Source of the DNA: Gammaproteobacteria bacterium
GTDB taxonomy: Bacteria; Pseudomonadota; Gammaproteobacteria; Steroidobacterales; JABDKV01
DNA length: 42,423 bases
Reading direction: 5' to 3'
Assembly: GCA_024638445.1 (NCBI GenBank)
Contig: JAHEKH010000208.1
Coordinates: 1 to 42,423 of the forward strand
Positions 40,337 to 42,423 of this stretch are shown here, piece after piece; within the stretch, counting starts at the first letter, position 1; every line of letters starts with the position of its first letter. The notes under the pieces are model-generated. The model was not told the origin of the DNA, searched no databases, and saw only the letters and a list, made by a program, of their open reading frames with translations. The translations under genes and the position numbers were made by a program.

Positions 40337-41418
40337 ATTCAGCACAGTTTGCAGATGAGTCGCCGGAAGGCGACGTACGCCGCAGCCACCAGGCTGTCAC
40401 CCTCGAAGATGTCTACGCGGCCCGCGATGTTATTCGCGACCAGCTTTCCCCCACGCCGATGGTGTCTCACCCGCTGCTGTCAGCGGCCTGTGGCAGCGAG
40501 GTGCACGTCAAGCTGGAAAATACCCAGGCGATCGGGTCTTTCAAGATCCGCGGTGGGCTGAACCTGCTCGCGTCGATGCCTGATCATGAGCGCAAGCTCG
40601 GGCTGGTGACCGCAACCCGCGGCAACCACGGCCAGTCGCTGGCCCGCGCCGCCAGCCTGTTCGACGCGCCGTGCACCATCTTCGTGCCGGAAGGCAATAA
40701 CGAGGACAAGAACGCGGCGATGCGCGCACTGGGCGCCAGGGTCATCGTCGAGGGCCATGATTTCGATGCCGCCCAGACGGCTTCGGAACGGTTTGCCCGC
40801 GAATCGGGCGCGAAGCCGGTCCACGCAGCCCGTGAGCCGGCGCTGGTTGCCGGTGTCGGCACGGTGGCACTGGAAATGATCGAGCAGGCCCCGGCGCCGT
40901 TCGACACGGTATTCGTGCCGGTCGGTGGCGGCAGCCTGGCGGCGGGCGCGGCCGTCGTGTTCAAGGCGCTAAGCCCGTCAACGCGGGTCGTCGGCGTGCA
41001 GGCGGAGAATGCACCGGCGCAATACCACGCCTGGCAGACCGGAGAGCACCATCCTTTTGTGGTAACCGAGACGGTCGCCGACGGGCTGGCGGTCCGGGTG
41101 CCGGTCGAGTTCACGATGGACATCATGCGCGAGCTGGTCGACGACATGCTTCTGGTGTCGGAGGCGGAGATCTACGAGGCCATCCGGACCTATGCCAACA
41201 CCGTGCACCAGATGGCCGAGGGTGCCGGCGCGGTGGCGCTGGCCGGTGTGCTGCAGCAGCGCGAAGAGCTCGGCGCCAGCCGGGTCGGCGTAGTGCTGAC
41301 CGGCGGCAACATCGAATCGCATACGCTGGTCGATGCGCTGAACGGTGGGCAGCCCAGGTTCCTGCCACAGGCCATGCCGATGTATCCGATGTCGTCACTC
41401 GACTATGGCTGCCGCTAA
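40330..41418 (+). CDS. ilvA: Threonine dehydratase, catalytic domain only
   Basis: 362 residues of the PLP fold-type II family. The PLP lysine is Lys72 in GSFKIRGGLNLL, the phosphate-binding glycine loop is VGGGSLAAG, and ATRGNHGQSLARAA binds substrate. It deaminates threonine to 2-oxobutyrate, feeding isoleucine synthesis. E. coli IlvA has about 514 residues with C-terminal ACT-like domains for isoleucine inhibition; these are absent here. Operon position argues for the biosynthetic role rather than the catabolic TdcB role. It overlaps ilvM by 7 nt. Confidence 0.9.
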   Translation: MLNSAQFADESPEGDVRRSHQAVTLEDVYAARDVIRDQLSPTPMVSHPLLSAACGSEVHVKLENTQAIGSFKIRGGLNLLASMPDHERKLGLVTATRGNHGQSLARAASLFDAPCTIFVPEGNNEDKNAAMRALGARVIVEGHDFDAAQTASERFARESGAKPVHAAREPALVAGVGTVALEMIEQAPAPFDTVFVPVGGGSLAAGAAVVFKALSPSTRVVGVQAENAPAQYHAWQTGEHHPFVVTETVADGLAVRVPVEFTMDIMRELVDDMLLVSEAEIYEAIRTYANTVHQMAEGAGAVALAGVLQQREELGASRVGVVLTGGNIESHTLVDALNGGQPRFLPQAMPMYPMSSLDYGCR

Positions 41419-41433
41419 CCGGGAGAAGCTGCA

Positions 41434-42423
<990 letters not shown>

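Overview
The window is a single chromosomal stretch from a GC-rich gammaproteobacterium. Three features point to the Xanthomonadales and related lineages: an acetylated arginine pathway (N-acetylornithine carbamoyltransferase and a fused N-acetylglutamate synthase-kinase), an ilvC-ilvG-ilvM-ilvA-leuA operon, and a TorF porin/P-II/Amt operon. Assignment is by recalled protein similarity; no database search was run. There are no tRNA or rRNA genes, insertion sequences, phage genes or CRISPR arrays.

Layout. (1) 1-13740: the end of tuf, then an unbroken S10-spc-alpha ribosomal block (rpsJ to rplQ, with secY and rpoA), closed by a perfect 20-bp hairpin terminator. rpsJ is flanked by two related palindromes, and a strong promoter with a structured leader lies between rpsJ and rplC. 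(2) 13741-19790: a SpoIIAA/STAS-like protein, a pirin, and an operon of an exported gamma-glutamyltranspeptidase-like enzyme, a CDF metal exporter and the ABC-F ATPase Uup. (3) 19815-22313, minus strand: Amt, a P-II protein with changed effector-site residues and a TorF-type porin, behind a sigma-54 promoter and two NtrC-like sites. (4) 22315-29317, minus strand: argF'-argG-argE'-argAB-argC-argH, almost all overlapping, preceded by a short Arg-rich leader peptide and an intrinsic terminator. (5) 29481-35386: gltB-gltD. (6) 35391-42423: ilvD on the minus strand, diverging from an attenuator-controlled ilvC-ilvG-ilvM-ilvA-leuA operon that runs off the window.

Together, regions 3-6 form a nitrogen and amino-acid hub: ammonium uptake and its sensor, glutamate formation, arginine synthesis from glutamate through acetylated intermediates, and branched-chain amino acid synthesis. 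The most notable signal is the arginine leader at 29151-29278. It has a 23-codon ORF with three consecutive Arg codons, an antiterminator arm that overlaps its stop codon, and a terminator with eight T residues just before argF'. This has the design of ribosome-mediated attenuation, which is classical for the ilv leader also seen here but which I do not know as an established control for arginine operons of this kind.
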